Below are positions 20,727-32,400 of a stretch of DNA of 64,000 bases, piece after piece. Both the position numbers and the translations under genes were made by a program. The notes beneath the pieces are model-generated. The model made no database searches and was not told the DNA's origin. It saw only the letters and a program-made list of their open reading frames with translations. Source of the DNA: Citrus sinensis (Eukaryota > Streptophyta > Magnoliopsida > Sapindales > Rutaceae); assembly GCF_022201045.2 (NCBI RefSeq), contig NC_068558.1, positions 43,861,001 through 43,925,000 of the forward strand, given 5' to 3'. The first letter of the stretch is position 1, and each line of letters begins with the position of its first letter.

Positions 20727-23480
20727 TAATTGGGTGAATTTTTAGTTCAATTAAAAGGATTTCTGCTTGGACAACATCCAAGGCAGCAATACCGAAAAAG
20801 TACAAATCTGTTGCTTCAAATAATTATGGTATTTGTTTTTAATACTACTCAAGAAATAAGTAAAATACGAAATAAACACAATAATGTCACGCAGCTTGAT
20901 GGATCAGAAGTTTCACTGACAAGTACGATTCAGCTGGCTTTATATGAAGAGAAGAGATACTACCAGCAAAGACAATATGCTACAGCTCATCTGTGTGATC
21001 TGATATAATAATAATAATACTGATTAAGATGCTCTGAATTTGCAGCAGTCTGCTGTGCTGTGCTGCCCTATTTGCCTCGTAGATGTATGCATGTCAATTA
21101 TCTCTTCCTCAAATCGCAATCATTTCCTTGTTCCTCCTAACACATGAGAAGTTTGAGCATGAGCTACCTATCTTCAATTATTTTATAATATTATTAATAT
21201 TTCACTATGATTATGCACTGACTTTCTTGACTGTCCATGACCCATAAAATGATAAAATTCGTACTGGATAAAGCATTTATTGATTATATTAGTACCTCAC
21301 TGTTGTGATCACGTGTGTTTGTGAATGCCCCATTTGTGAAATTAATTTTTTGCTAGCACCTTAATCGTAGCTCCGTTATTGTTCAGAGGAAAAGTGAAAT
21401 CAACAGCCGCGAGGAGTACTGAAAGCAAAGCAGCCTTAAGTTGGAGGGGGAAGCGAAAACTTGAAACTTCATTCTACAATTATTTATGCAGAAATACAAT
21501 GCAGGTGATGGTGATTTTACATACACAAGCTTTGTTCTCTGGAAGTGGTCACACAATGTATGGTCCTTCTCCAAAGGTAAAAAGAAAAAAGCACTTTTGC
21601 AACTATGTAATGCAAGCAGCAGCTTTTCTTCCCCGAAAACTACAAGTCTGGTAGAAATTTCACTTTTTTGCATGGCCTAAAAATGGTATGAAATTGATTA
21701 ACAGTGCAAACTTAATTGGCTGCAAATTCCGGCTGGTAACGTAATAGGCACAGCTGGGACGGGCTGCCGATAAAAACTACAAGACAAGCATATATAATGA
21801 TTCTCTTTTACTTTTGGATGCTCTCATTTTGTAAAGAATAAATTTTGGATTACCCATCTCTTGAATTCACTATGTTCAAATCATTCCTTTTAAAAATCTC
21901 AAATCATCCCTAAATGTATTATTGTCTTTTACAAAATTAACTTAAGCTCACATTTTATAAAATACAGACAAAGTTTTAAAAAAACAAAAAGAATAATGCC
22001 AACTTTAATGCAGTAATTTTTTTTGGGGTATTTTCTCTATTTTCCCTTTTTTGTATTTTTTTTCATCTGGATATTATCAGGATGCTTGAAGTTGAATCTT
22101 TGGGCAAGGAAATCGGGGTAGTTTTCTTGGAAACAAAACGGGGTTGATGCATACAGTTTCCAGAACTGTTGGTGGTTAGAGATTTGGAAATAAACAGAAG
22201 CAAAGTATTAGTTAGATTAAATGGATGGAGGTGCAAGCAAGCATGGTGAACCCCACCCATGTGCCCATGGCGTGACCGTTTTAGGGTTCGTTGGACCATC
22301 CTTGTAGCCACCTGATCTTCTCTAAAATTTTACCCTGCTTATTAGCGAGTCCCAAAAATGCTTTCTTTGTTACATCATGGGCAAGAAAAAATATAAATAA
22401 TTGTATTTGTACTTATTGATCCCCCCCCCCCCCCACCAACCACCCCAAAAAAAATGCAATACTGAAGCTGCACGAATTTTATAGACTGAAAAATAACATA
22501 ACCATGTATCATTTAAAATGTGGACACAATCAAGAAGGTGCCAATCTTGGCTCAGCCTATAGCTATCTTGGGACCAGTTAATTACATAAGTCAGATATAT
22601 TAATTTTTGGAGATTTAGCTTTGGCTTGGTTTGATATTTAATTTGTTTAGCGGTTGTAGTTTTCAAGGCATAATTATAAAGTGTCTGATAAGCATTTGAA
22701 ACTATAGTTTAGATTAAAGTGATAATTTATTTCATGGAAGCTTTGTTTGAAACCTATGTTATCCTTGATTCATTTCACGGATTTTTACTCTTAAATTCTT
22801 ATTTATCAAATATTGTCAATTTTATTTCACATATTGAGCTTCTATTTTACAATAACTACTATTAAGCCGCGCCACCATAATGCAAAATGAAGCATTAATG
22901 TAGTTAGCATGTTACTAGCTAATAATCTACCATAGCTTAATCTAATTTCAATATATTTTTTTGTTCTAAAGTCACAAACTCATTGTGCCCACTTAGTTTA
23001 TACATATATACTTTCTGGCTTAACAATTTAATTAGATGAAAATACATAGGACCCACAATATTTGGAGTTGAGAATTGCACCTATAGATATGATAATGAAT
23101 CTTAAAAGTGGTTAATGGGGAGGGTCATTTGCACATTTGTTAGTTTGATCAAATCGGTAAAATTGTCATCATCAGCATCACTACATTTTCTCTTTTGGCT
23201 TTTGCGTACAAATTTAAGGTTATGTATTACAATAGTAGTAACCAAATCTTGGGTATAATGTAAAATACAACTTTTGACCAAAAACGTTTAGAAGTGGCTT
23301 TACAGATTCTCTTTTATGATTTTCAGTAAATGACTAAATATGCAAACAATTAGCACATTTGTAAAACATTTACAAACGAATTGACTTAATAGTGGAATGT
23401 GAAGGAACCATTCGTGGGAATTTCTTGGCAAATGCTTCCAAAAGCTAGTTTAAACATTTTTCATTTAGTTTATGCATTGT
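20727..23480. other. Intergenic DNA without a recognised gene
   Basis: Several open frames of 60-100 codons exist (for example 20730-21008, 21379-21654 and 22063-22311 on the minus strand) but none resembles a known protein or shows exon-like context. A run of fourteen C at 22421-22434 is the only striking simple sequence. Confidence 0.4.
22421..22434. repeat. Poly-C tract
   Basis: Fourteen consecutive C bases, followed by ACCAACCACCCC, in otherwise AT-rich DNA. Confidence 0.9.
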
Positions 23481-23499
23481 TTCCTTGAACTTCTTCCAC

Positions 23500-24168
23500 C
23501 CATTGTTTCTCTGGCTGGGGAGGGGATTTTTTTTTTTTTTTGGTTTTTTGTATTTGGTTTTTTCTTTTATTTTATTTTCAATCTTCTATTTATATTTTGA
23601 TGTTTTAATTTTTCTAATTTGCTTTTTATATTTTCTATATGGAGGTTTGTTTTTCTTGTTGTTTGTTGGGTATTGTTTAACTACTCATCTTAAGATCAGG
23701 AATGGTCGTAGATGATGTTGTGTCAATGTTCGAATTAGGAGGGTGTGTCTGTATATATTGGAGTTGATGAATGGCTCTAATAGTGGTGCATCAATATTCA
23801 AGTGACCTGGTGTGAGTTACCGATGCCATGGGTTAAGGGCTTGTCAAGAGACTCGTCAGGGATATACTCTATATGGAGTGGTTATGTTGTTGAGCTTTTA
23901 TTTGTGTTCATAGTTAGTATCGTGTTATGGTGTATTATGTTATGTTTGTATTATCATTTTCTTTCTCTGACTGGAAAAGGAATTCCATCTGCATTAGTCA
24001 TAGGTCTTATCCTATATATTGTGCTTAAGCTTAGTTATCCTGTATTAGTCATATTGTATTTATGCTCATGTGACATTATATTTTTTATTTATACCCCTGT
24101 GGCATTTTATATTGTTGACCATTATTGGTCCTTAATGAAAGACATACTTTATTTTATATATATTTGAA
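23500..24168 (+). mobile_element. 5'-truncated LINE, 3' end (copy 1)
   Basis: T-rich sequence ending in a block with CTATATATTGTGCTTAAGC, then GACCATTATTGGTCCTTAA and TGAAAGACATACTTT. The same block recurs at about 50805-50914 (TATATATTGTACTTAAGC, then CCATTATTGATC, then TTTTAATGAAAGACATACTTT). The closing TTAATGAAAGACATACTTT resembles the 3' UTR end of plant L1-type LINEs. The reverse transcriptase is absent. The 76- and 121-codon open frames here are hydrophobic products of T-rich sequence, not genes. Confidence 0.55.
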
Positions 24169-24863
24169 AAAACAAATTCCACCCGTACTTTTGTTCGATG
24201 GTGAAATAGCTACTGAATCCGAAATAACAATAGTTTGTACTAATGGTTCTAGCTAGGGAAAAGCTATTATAAATAAATTATTACAAACTTAATGAGTTAA
24301 ATTTATAATGAGTAATTCGGAGAGCCCAGTGTTTGGTTGCGTGGGGAAGTACCCTAATTATAACTACAGAGATATTTTTGTTAAAGGTACTCTATGTTAT
24401 TAAATACATCATCAAATTATTTTAAATCTGCACAATCTGTCGCAGGCCAATTTCGATGAGCAATTAAACATTTGCTCTTGATTTGGCAAAATAGGCGATA
24501 TCCCTAATAATTGGAGTTACGATTAACCACGTGGCAAGATTCCAAACCTCTTGCCATGTCTAGTTTCTCTTTTCATGACTGTCAGGGTCTCTAGACGAGG
24601 AGAAATTCTAAAATGCCTGAGATGTATTATGACCAATTGATGCATGCATGATATGTGTAATTGAATTTAATAAAACTACCACTTGCATGATGGTTTTTCA
24701 AAATTAATGTATACATGTCATGACATTTTTTGCTTGATATATGACAAACATGGTACGTCAAATGTATTATAGAATTTCTCCTAAACGAGAACCTAACTAC
24801 CAAATCCAACTTACCCGTTCAACTATTTATGTAATTGACCGAAGAATTGCTGCTATTCATATT
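24169..24863. other. Intergenic DNA
   Basis: No gene recognised. Runs up to the target-site duplication of the SINE that follows. Confidence 0.4.
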
Positions 24864-24873
24864 AATAATGTTA

Positions 24874-25001
24874 CCAACAAGCATGTAGATTAGCTGATAT
24901 GAGGTTGTTCTAACTTAATTCAAATTATCGGTTCGAGACTTGGAAATATCATACAGTAGAAAGAATGCGAATCCAAATAGTTTAATAAAAAAAAAAATAG
25001 C
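24874..25001 (+). mobile_element. SINE fragment with 10 bp target-site duplication
   Basis: The insert contains a B-box-like CGGTTCGAGACTT at about 24930, preceded by an A-box-like segment around TTAGCTGATATGAGG, and ends in a run of A. It is flanked by direct repeats AATAATGTTA (24864-24873 and 25002-25011). A tRNA-type promoter, A-tail and duplication together indicate a short tRNA-derived SINE. The SINE at 53884-54081 has a similar CGGTTCGAGATTTG box. Confidence 0.65.
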
Positions 25002-25011
25002 AATAATGTTA

Positions 25012-25800
25012 ATATGTTCCCACAAGTTAAACGTTATATCAAGAGATTAAAAGGAAAATGCGAAGAATGCTACTACGGAAATGTGAGATTTTGAGACTTG
25101 TATATAAAAATTCAATTATTACCAGCTTTATTCAGCGAAAATAACTGTATATAATTCCTTGCACTTGGATATATATATATATATACACACACACATAAAG
25201 CATAAAATTGCAATAGTAGAAGGACCCAGTGGAAAGAGAAGAGAGAGAACTTGTTAAAGTGATAAGATAATCACAACCATCTGATATACCACTTTCCTAT
25301 TTTATTTTATTTTATTTAGCTGAAGATGATCATCGATATTAGACTGACTGCGACCACTCTATAAGAAATTGAAGAAAAGAAGAAAGAACCTATTAATTTA
25401 TTATCATTCGTATTGTTTAATAAAGCACAGAACTTAAAAACAAAAAAAAAATACAAAACAAAGGCGCCTCTGTGCGGATACTTCCCCACCCGTTTGCATG
25501 TGCAGCTTGCTTACAACCTAAAACATCAGTTTAGTATCACTCAGAAACCTCCTCCCCTCACGCGCTCATAACTTCCTACAAACCAATACCCATCTGATCA
25601 GCGCGTGTGATGAACGTGGAGAGTTAAAATAGTCGAGTCTTTTACGGCTGCCTAGTCGCCCTTGGACCCGAGAGTACAAGAAGCGGGTAACTCTCAAATC
25701 TCATCACACACACACACTCATTGATAAGAGAGAGCTTCCCCTTCAAATTCTCTCTTCTCACTTCAATTTCTCATCTCTCCCAAAAACTTAAAAATAAAAA
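25012..25800 (+). promoter_or_regulatory. Upstream region and CT-rich leader of the OVATE gene
   Basis: 25171-25195 holds TA/CA dinucleotide runs. From about 25690 to the ATG the plus strand is CT-rich (CTCTCTTCTCACTTC, CTCATCTCTCCC), typical of plant 5' leaders, so the transcript probably starts near 25680-25720. No certain TATA box was found. Confidence 0.4.
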
Positions 25801-26481
25801 ATGCCAAGCACACTGGGAAAAAACCTTCATATGTGCTTCACAAAGGCCGTATGTGATTCATCATCATCTCCAGCTGCCCCACTAAATAACCCAGATCATG
25901 CTGCTCATCACAGCCGTCCGTTTATTCCTTCATCGCCGTCGTCGTCAATTTTCATCAGGAACTTCAACTCTCTTTATGATTACGACTCCACTTCCAACTC
26001 CAAATTACCCTCAGCCCGCACTCACTCCTCCTCCACTCTATCATCCGAACCCGACTCCGAATCCGAACCCGACTTCGCCACGGTTGTTGCTTCACAACGC
26101 TTCTTCTTCACCTCCCCGGGTCGCTCCAACTCCATCGTCGAATCCACGCCGTCCGTTGCAACCACCACAGAATCTTCTGATACTGTCAGCCCAATGAATA
26201 ATCATCAATCAGGTTCAAGTACAAGCTGTGTCAGAGATAGTGTAGCGGTCCCCACAGACTCGCCGGACCCGTACGTGGACTTTAGGCGATCCATGCAAGA
26301 GATGGTGGAGGCACGTGACTTGTTTGACGTCAAAGCCAACTGGGATTGCTTGCATGAGCTTCTCTTGTGCTACCTCGCCTTAAATCCCAAGACCACACAC
26401 AAGTTCATCATCAGCGCTTTTGCTGATCTTCTAGTCAGTCTCATGTCGCCTCCGGATGCGGATATGGCCCGACGCCGGTAA
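25801..26481 (+). CDS. OVATE family protein (transcriptional repressor)
   Basis: OVATE family proteins are plant-specific repressors that bind TALE homeodomain proteins and affect organ shape and cell-wall formation. This intronless 226-residue protein has a serine-rich N-terminal half (runs such as SSSSPAAP, HSSSTLSSE) and a C-terminal OVATE (DUF623) domain at about 155-215: DPYVDFRRSMQEMVEARDL, then WDCLHELLLCYLALN and HKFIISAFADLLVSL. The start ATG follows a CT-rich leader. Similarity in layout is greatest to the small OFP11/12/16-like group, though I cannot fix the orthologue. The frame is intact and closes with the short tail MSPPDADMARRR. Confidence 0.92.
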   Translation: MPSTLGKNLHMCFTKAVCDSSSSPAAPLNNPDHAAHHSRPFIPSSPSSSIFIRNFNSLYDYDSTSNSKLPSARTHSSSTLSSEPDSESEPDFATVVASQRFFFTSPGRSNSIVESTPSVATTTESSDTVSPMNNHQSGSSTSCVRDSVAVPTDSPDPYVDFRRSMQEMVEARDLFDVKANWDCLHELLLCYLALNPKTTHKFIISAFADLLVSLMSPPDADMARRR

Positions 26482-27225
26482 AACGACTATTCCGCCGCCG
26501 CCGGCGGTGGGCGGATGTTTTCGGTAGTTAATAATAAAAATAATAATGAACGTGCAATAGCATCGAGCCGTTGTCGGTTTGTCTGATAATGATTGTCTAA
26601 TCTTTGTTGCAATTAATTTGGCAATACATGCAGATATATATATATATATGTGGGGGAGCTATAAAGATGGTCCCCTTAATTTATATATATATATATATAT
26701 ATTTTGTTTTCCGTCATATCATCACCTTATCTTTTTCACAATCTCTTTTGGCCCTTGTTTCAAAGCTTAGATATCACAAAGCTTAAAAGTTGTTTATTGA
26801 GCTTAAAAGCTGTCTTGGTCGGAAAATTTTCTAAAGCTTAAAACTTCTGTTACCTGCATACTAGTGAAGACTTATGGTGTCTTATGTACGGTTGATACTT
26901 TCTTTGCACTTAAAATTAGCATCAATGCGTGCGAGACGGTTGTTTCTGTTAGAGGGAAAGTGTTTTGTTAACAGACGTACGGGTGCTAGTTGGTACTGTC
27001 GAATATGTGTACGTGGAGCACAATAATGACATAATTCTACGCTGAAGCATTCACAGAGCGAGCGTAGATGTATTTTATTAATTGAATTCCTAACATAGTA
27101 ATATAAAGGATATTAGGGAGTCTAATTATAAATAAGACACGTACGAGTCTTGTGTGCGTACGTAACATTTGTATTCTATCTCTTTTCTTTGTTACATCGA
27201 AACATGCAAATCATCCATTTCGTTT
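26482..27225. other. 3' flank of the OVATE gene
   Basis: Probable 3' UTR followed by intergenic sequence with two TA-rich runs (26635-26650 and 26681-26702). No further gene recognised. Confidence 0.4.
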
Positions 27226-27229
27226 TCCA

Positions 27230-27960
27230 CTGATGGTGCATTCACTAATTAATAATTGAAATGAGCTTGAATCAAAATGAAAAATAAGAGTGAGAATGAA
27301 TTATATTACTATCGATGTGTTCACTTTATCTTAAAATTGGAATGAACTATTTTAAATTATTAAAATAATAATAATAATAATAATTGTGTTATTATTATCA
27401 TTATTATTATTATTCTTCTTATTTGTTATAATAATTATGATTATTATTATTCAAAATATATTATTAAAAATTATTATCAACAATAATAATAATAATCGTA
27501 ATGATAATAATAACAACAATAATTACTATTATTAATCATCATCATCGACAACAAAATATATTAATAATAGTAATGATAATATCCATAATAATTATCATTA
27601 TCCATAATATCCATAATAATTATCATTATCATCATCATCATCATCACCGGCGATCAGCAGTGGCAGCAGCAGGAAGCAACAACAGTAGTAGTGGCGGGAA
27701 TTGGGAAGCAACAATAGTAGTAGTGGCGGGAATAGCACTAGCAGTGGCTGGCGCAATGTCAGCAAGAAATTTTTTTTCAAATACATATAAAATGGTTTCA
27801 AAATTGAGTGGAGTTAGTATAATCACTTTAAGAATGGAAAAACTCCAGTAATTATTCTCAATTTTAGGTGGAATTCATTTCTAATTCCACCTCTTATTTA
27901 AACAAATAAATATATCATTCATTCTCGTTCCTATTACTGATTAGTAAGTTCCTTTTTATC
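27230..27960. mobile_element. Possible MITE-like element around an ATT/ATC-rich core
   Basis: The left end CACTAATTAATAATTGAAAT and the right end on the minus strand, TACTAATCAGTAATAGGAAC, are similar inverted sequences. Both are followed by GAATGAATT-like repeats. The core (27357-27650) is dominated by ATT, ATC and AAT trinucleotides, and 27650-27740 by GCAGCAGGAAGCAACA-type repeats. The long open frames across this core are low-complexity artefacts. No target-site duplication was confirmed. Confidence 0.3.
27357..27650. repeat. Interrupted ATT/ATC trinucleotide repeat tract
   Basis: Nearly continuous AAT, ATT and ATC trinucleotides with interruptions, ending in a clean CAT repeat near 27628-27648. 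Such tracts are unstable and produce spurious open frames on both strands. Confidence 0.8.
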
Positions 27961-29100
27961 TTTGATTTGATGACTCCATGTCCGCCCACGGTTTCTAAGA
28001 AGCTAATTAAGCCTCTGGTCAATACTCTAAAATCATCATTAATGAGAAAATATTAATTACATAATTTTGGTTCATGTATCACTTTAGTTAATGGACTGAT
28101 TAAGAACCAGTCATGAATGATTTAATATTACTTAAAGGCAGAATTTTCGTCGTTTACGTACGTGTGGATTAAGAAGGATGAAGCCAAATTTGTAACAATA
28201 AACAAAAGAAAGATCACTGTTTTAGAAATAGTTGATTGGGCAGAATCCCGGCGTGGTGACAATATAAAAATATGCGGGCTTAAAATGAGGACAAAATGCC
28301 AAATTGCCAAACAAAGACAGATCCTGGGAATCTTGATTTTGTCCTTTATTTTTATGGTCAAATAGTTTTTGCTTTATACAAGGACTTGTGGGATAACGTT
28401 ACAAATAAGATTCAGTGATGAGTAGATGCCAAAGATAATGACTTGTTTCTGAGCAAATATGGTTTTTAAATTTCAACTTGATATTCATCTGCATCCTGTA
28501 TAATTTCTTATTATTAGTGGGGAGAGATTAGTTCCCGTATATAATAATTGTGCATGTGGTTTTCAGGATATCTGATTACGGAAGTTGATGATGAGTGAGC
28601 ATGCATGGTGGAATCTTACACCAACATCTTGAGTCGAATATGTGTATCTGCTGCATGCATCACTGCCGTCTGCTTTGCTAGCAGGGGTTACGCAGCAAAT
28701 GACGGGATTTTACTGCAATTTGCAGTTGTACGACGCATAGGGAGGGGCCACAGAGGGGGAGCATGGCTTTTGGATTTTCTTGGGCTACATGTAGGCTGGC
28801 GCGTGTAGCCTCTAGGTTTCGACCTGGGTTGGACCATGTGTCACTAGACGGGCCCTAATTTTAATGAATTACGACACCCCAATTATAAAAGCTGATTTGA
28901 CGACACCGTCCCCAGAATGGGCCAAACCTGCAGTTGTCTTTCTGAAAAGGAAAGGTCCAGGGTAATTGGGATTTGAGAGAGCGTCAAACAAAAACATTTT
29001 TCACATGAATCACAGCTGCGCCGCTGGCAATGGGGACTACTTAAATTATGCGTAAGAATACTAGCTACTTTGATAACTTTTGCAACTAGTTGTTCCATTT
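27961..29100. other. Intergenic DNA and 3' side of the IDM1-like gene
   Basis: No gene recognised in 27961-28900. The part from about 29100 up to 29474 is likely the 3' UTR of the minus-strand IDM1-like gene. Confidence 0.4.
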
Positions 29101-29474
29101 ACAATGAGCATGGGTGCGGTCCAAAATACACAACCTCAGTGACATCTAAATCTAGAATCTACATACAAGCTAACGCTACTACCACCAACTGAAACTGCTA
29201 ACAATACTACCACCAACTGAAACTAAGTGTGACGACTTACAAAGCTGTTAAAACTGTAATTCCAAAATCCTGAATCATATACTCTCTCTGCCACTATCAC
29301 TCGCTTGCTTAAGCCTTAATGCCTTCACACCCCACAATAAAGTATTACAAAACTGTTCTCCAGAATCAATGAGAACATTGCTTAATCAAGCCATCAAAAA
29401 GAATCCTCCAGAACCTCCTTTTTACCTACCATCAAAAAGACACCTGATATCTACAGTGAACAAACAAAAAGAAA

Positions 29475-32400
29475 TCAACTAGCCTTGTTAGATAAGACCA
29501 TCACCTCAGGAGTACCGTGGGAATTACCCCCACCAGAGGCACAGTGAAGAGCCACACCTGAACCAGGGCTCAAGTTGCATAAAGGTTCACAATTGCAATT
29601 TGTATTTGTTACACCCGCAAGATGGACCTGAGAATCAGATTCAGGTTGTTCTGAAGATTCAATTCTCACCTGGAACCCCGCATCACAAATTTGACTCCCA
29701 CCAACAGAAACAGGCTTATCCTTCAGATTGGGGCCATCATCCACACAGGCCTTGCAACTCATCATTTCATCTTCTGACAAGCAAAGTCCATTGCTCATGC
29801 AAGGTGGAAAATCAGGTTTATTGGGGGCATCAGAAAAAGGTACACAAGGAGAATGGCAGTCTGTATTTATGGGAGAGAGAACTATGTCATGATCATCAAG
29901 CCCATTGGCCTGACGGGAAGAATTAATGCAGTCATCATTCTGTGCCCTTTGGGGAGCAGATGGAGAAGCTTGGTCAGCATTGCAACTGGAAGTGATGATA
30001 GTCTCGCGCAGAATATGATTAGCCTTAATGCTTTCTGTCAATGCTTGCTTCATGTCACCTGCTACCACAGATGAGATCTGAGAGAAGACCGAGTCACTTT
30101 TCACTTTATCAGTTTCAAGTTTCCTTTCCCCAGACACAGATATACATCCTACGACAGGCAACTGCTGATGATCTTGATCTATAATAACATTGGCATCGAG
30201 AGGCCTGCAATCTATAGACACCGAATCATGAGCGACAACATTCTCACTAGAAACATTTAATTCCGACAAAAATCCCAAGCTCTGATGTTTGATAATTTCA
30301 GCAGATTGTTGAGCAGAGGCCTCATCACAAGAATTGAGGCTCTGTTTCGCAGAGCCATATTCTATTTGAACCTCAGAGGCGATGCTTTTGACAGCAAGAC
30401 TCGAAGCATTAGGATCATCAGTATCTTCGGTTTGTTCATCAGCATCAGACGGAGAGCCCAAAGTATTCACGGCAATTTTATCATTCGCCTGCAGATCATT
30501 AGAAGTCACACCCAACTGATCAATACAGTTTGTATCAGTAGTGGACTCAGGAAAATTGACAGTTTCGCTGGTTAGCCCAGATGCATCATGTGTGGATCCA
30601 TTAGGGAACTGCAGTGTGGATTCACCAGGTGCAGATTTGTCATGTATCTTACATACATGAGGTGCTGCAGCATTGATACAAGCATTTAAATCAAACCCAG
30701 CAGAATATTTCTCATCAGAATTCTTTCCCACCTCATCAGCAGTCCGAGGGTTTTCAAGTTCACTGGATCTCAGCCCTACAAAAACATATGTGTTGTAAAA
30801 TCATTAATCCATAAGATTAAACTAATACATTTATTTCTGAAAAAGGTGGGGGAGTGGACAGCCCAAATCAACTTTTTAATTCTCTACCTTCCCCAGTATT
30901 CGAACTCTTACCCCCAGTGGCCGATTAAACTAATATATTAGAACACAAGTACATCTGAATGTTTATGGGCACATGTGCATGAGTTCCTTGATTGAATACC
31001 TTTGGCAGAAATCATGTTTTCCCTGGGAAACTGATTCTTCATCATCGGTTTCTGCAACATGTCTACACCAGGGAACACCAGTAGACTCATGTTCCTCATT
31101 TTTTGCTTGCTTGATACTTCAAGAGGCTGGAAACCAAAAACTGAAGTCCATGTTTCCCTTAGTTCAGAGATTGCAGGTATGATCAACTTCTCAACATTTA
31201 AGGAGCATAAAGCCTGATATAATGGTCCACAAAAAGTGACACCAAGAGGAATAGCAAGTCCACAATCAGCAAATCACCAACACAGTAGTAGGAAATTTCA
31301 TGAAAGAAAAAAATCTGTGAATAAATACTGACAACATAATGCTCTTATGCACAAATTTCATGCATATACACTGATGCCGTGTGCATTCTAGAATAGAATA
31401 CTTTAGAGATAACTGAACAGGTAATATTTCACGAACACCAAGAATCAAATAAGTAAATACTTCCATGTATAAAAATAGAGAATAATTATATCTTAGACAA
31501 CTTCCTAGAACTAGAGATTACTCGGTACTCACAAGTAAAACAAACAGATAGATAAATTGCTTCAACATCCTGAGTAGATCAAATATAAATATATGTATTA
31601 TTCATTCCAATAAGAAACCGCAATAAATTAAAAGTTAGAATCTGTAGTTGATCTACATTCCAAAGCACAAGTGAAAGGCAGGCAAGAAGCATAAAAAATA
31701 CTTTTGTCATGTACTTACAGATTCAATTCCAGTTAAAAGCCGACGGCACATTCCCTGACGTCTATACATGTGGCGGGTCCCAATAAATGGCATCTCCGCT
31801 AATTCCTTCCCATGGATTCTATTTGTCCAGGAGTACATAATGAAATACTCAGTTATAAATCTTATGACAAGCCAAAACATGCAAAAGGTGGAAATTACCA
31901 GTAAAATCAACTGCATGCACAGTTAAACATAGAAGTGCAACCATAAATTTAAAAGAATTGATATTTGTGCTTTTGTGTCAAGAACTGTTACTTTGAGAGT
32001 CAAAAGGTAGATAGCCTTTATAATACTCAAAAATGATTTTAAATATGTGAGAAGAAGATTAGATGTCTGCCTAAAAGGTAATCAAATAATCATCCTTCTA
32101 TTGATTGACAATCCATGTGTACATTCATTCCTTCCAGTCCTATCAAAATAATTTCTACACATGAACCGACACAAAAATTAAGCATTGACAAATTGTCAAG
32201 AAGCAATGGAGAGCATAAGATTTTCACAGACAAACCTAATGGATGCTGCAGAGATGATCTCATCATCCCTCTCCAGAATTGCAGTGAAAAAACCTTTATA
32301 ATTGAGACGCTTAAAGTTTGACCTGAAAAGGAAATGAATGGTTCGTTATATATATTTATATATATATATATAAAAGTCAATAGACAATTCTAGTGATAAT

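Noticed and set aside
20730-21680. Open frames of 64-96 codons on both strands
   Set aside because: Not similar to any family I know and mutually overlapping; no exon signals.
23485-24167. Two hydrophobic open frames that look like membrane proteins
   Set aside because: They are translations of T-rich sequence in a LINE-like 3' end. The same DNA block recurs at 50805-50914, where no comparable frame exists.
27501-27851. 116-codon open frame rich in Ile, His and Thr
   Set aside because: Translation of ATT/ATC/CAT trinucleotide repeats; no protein family.
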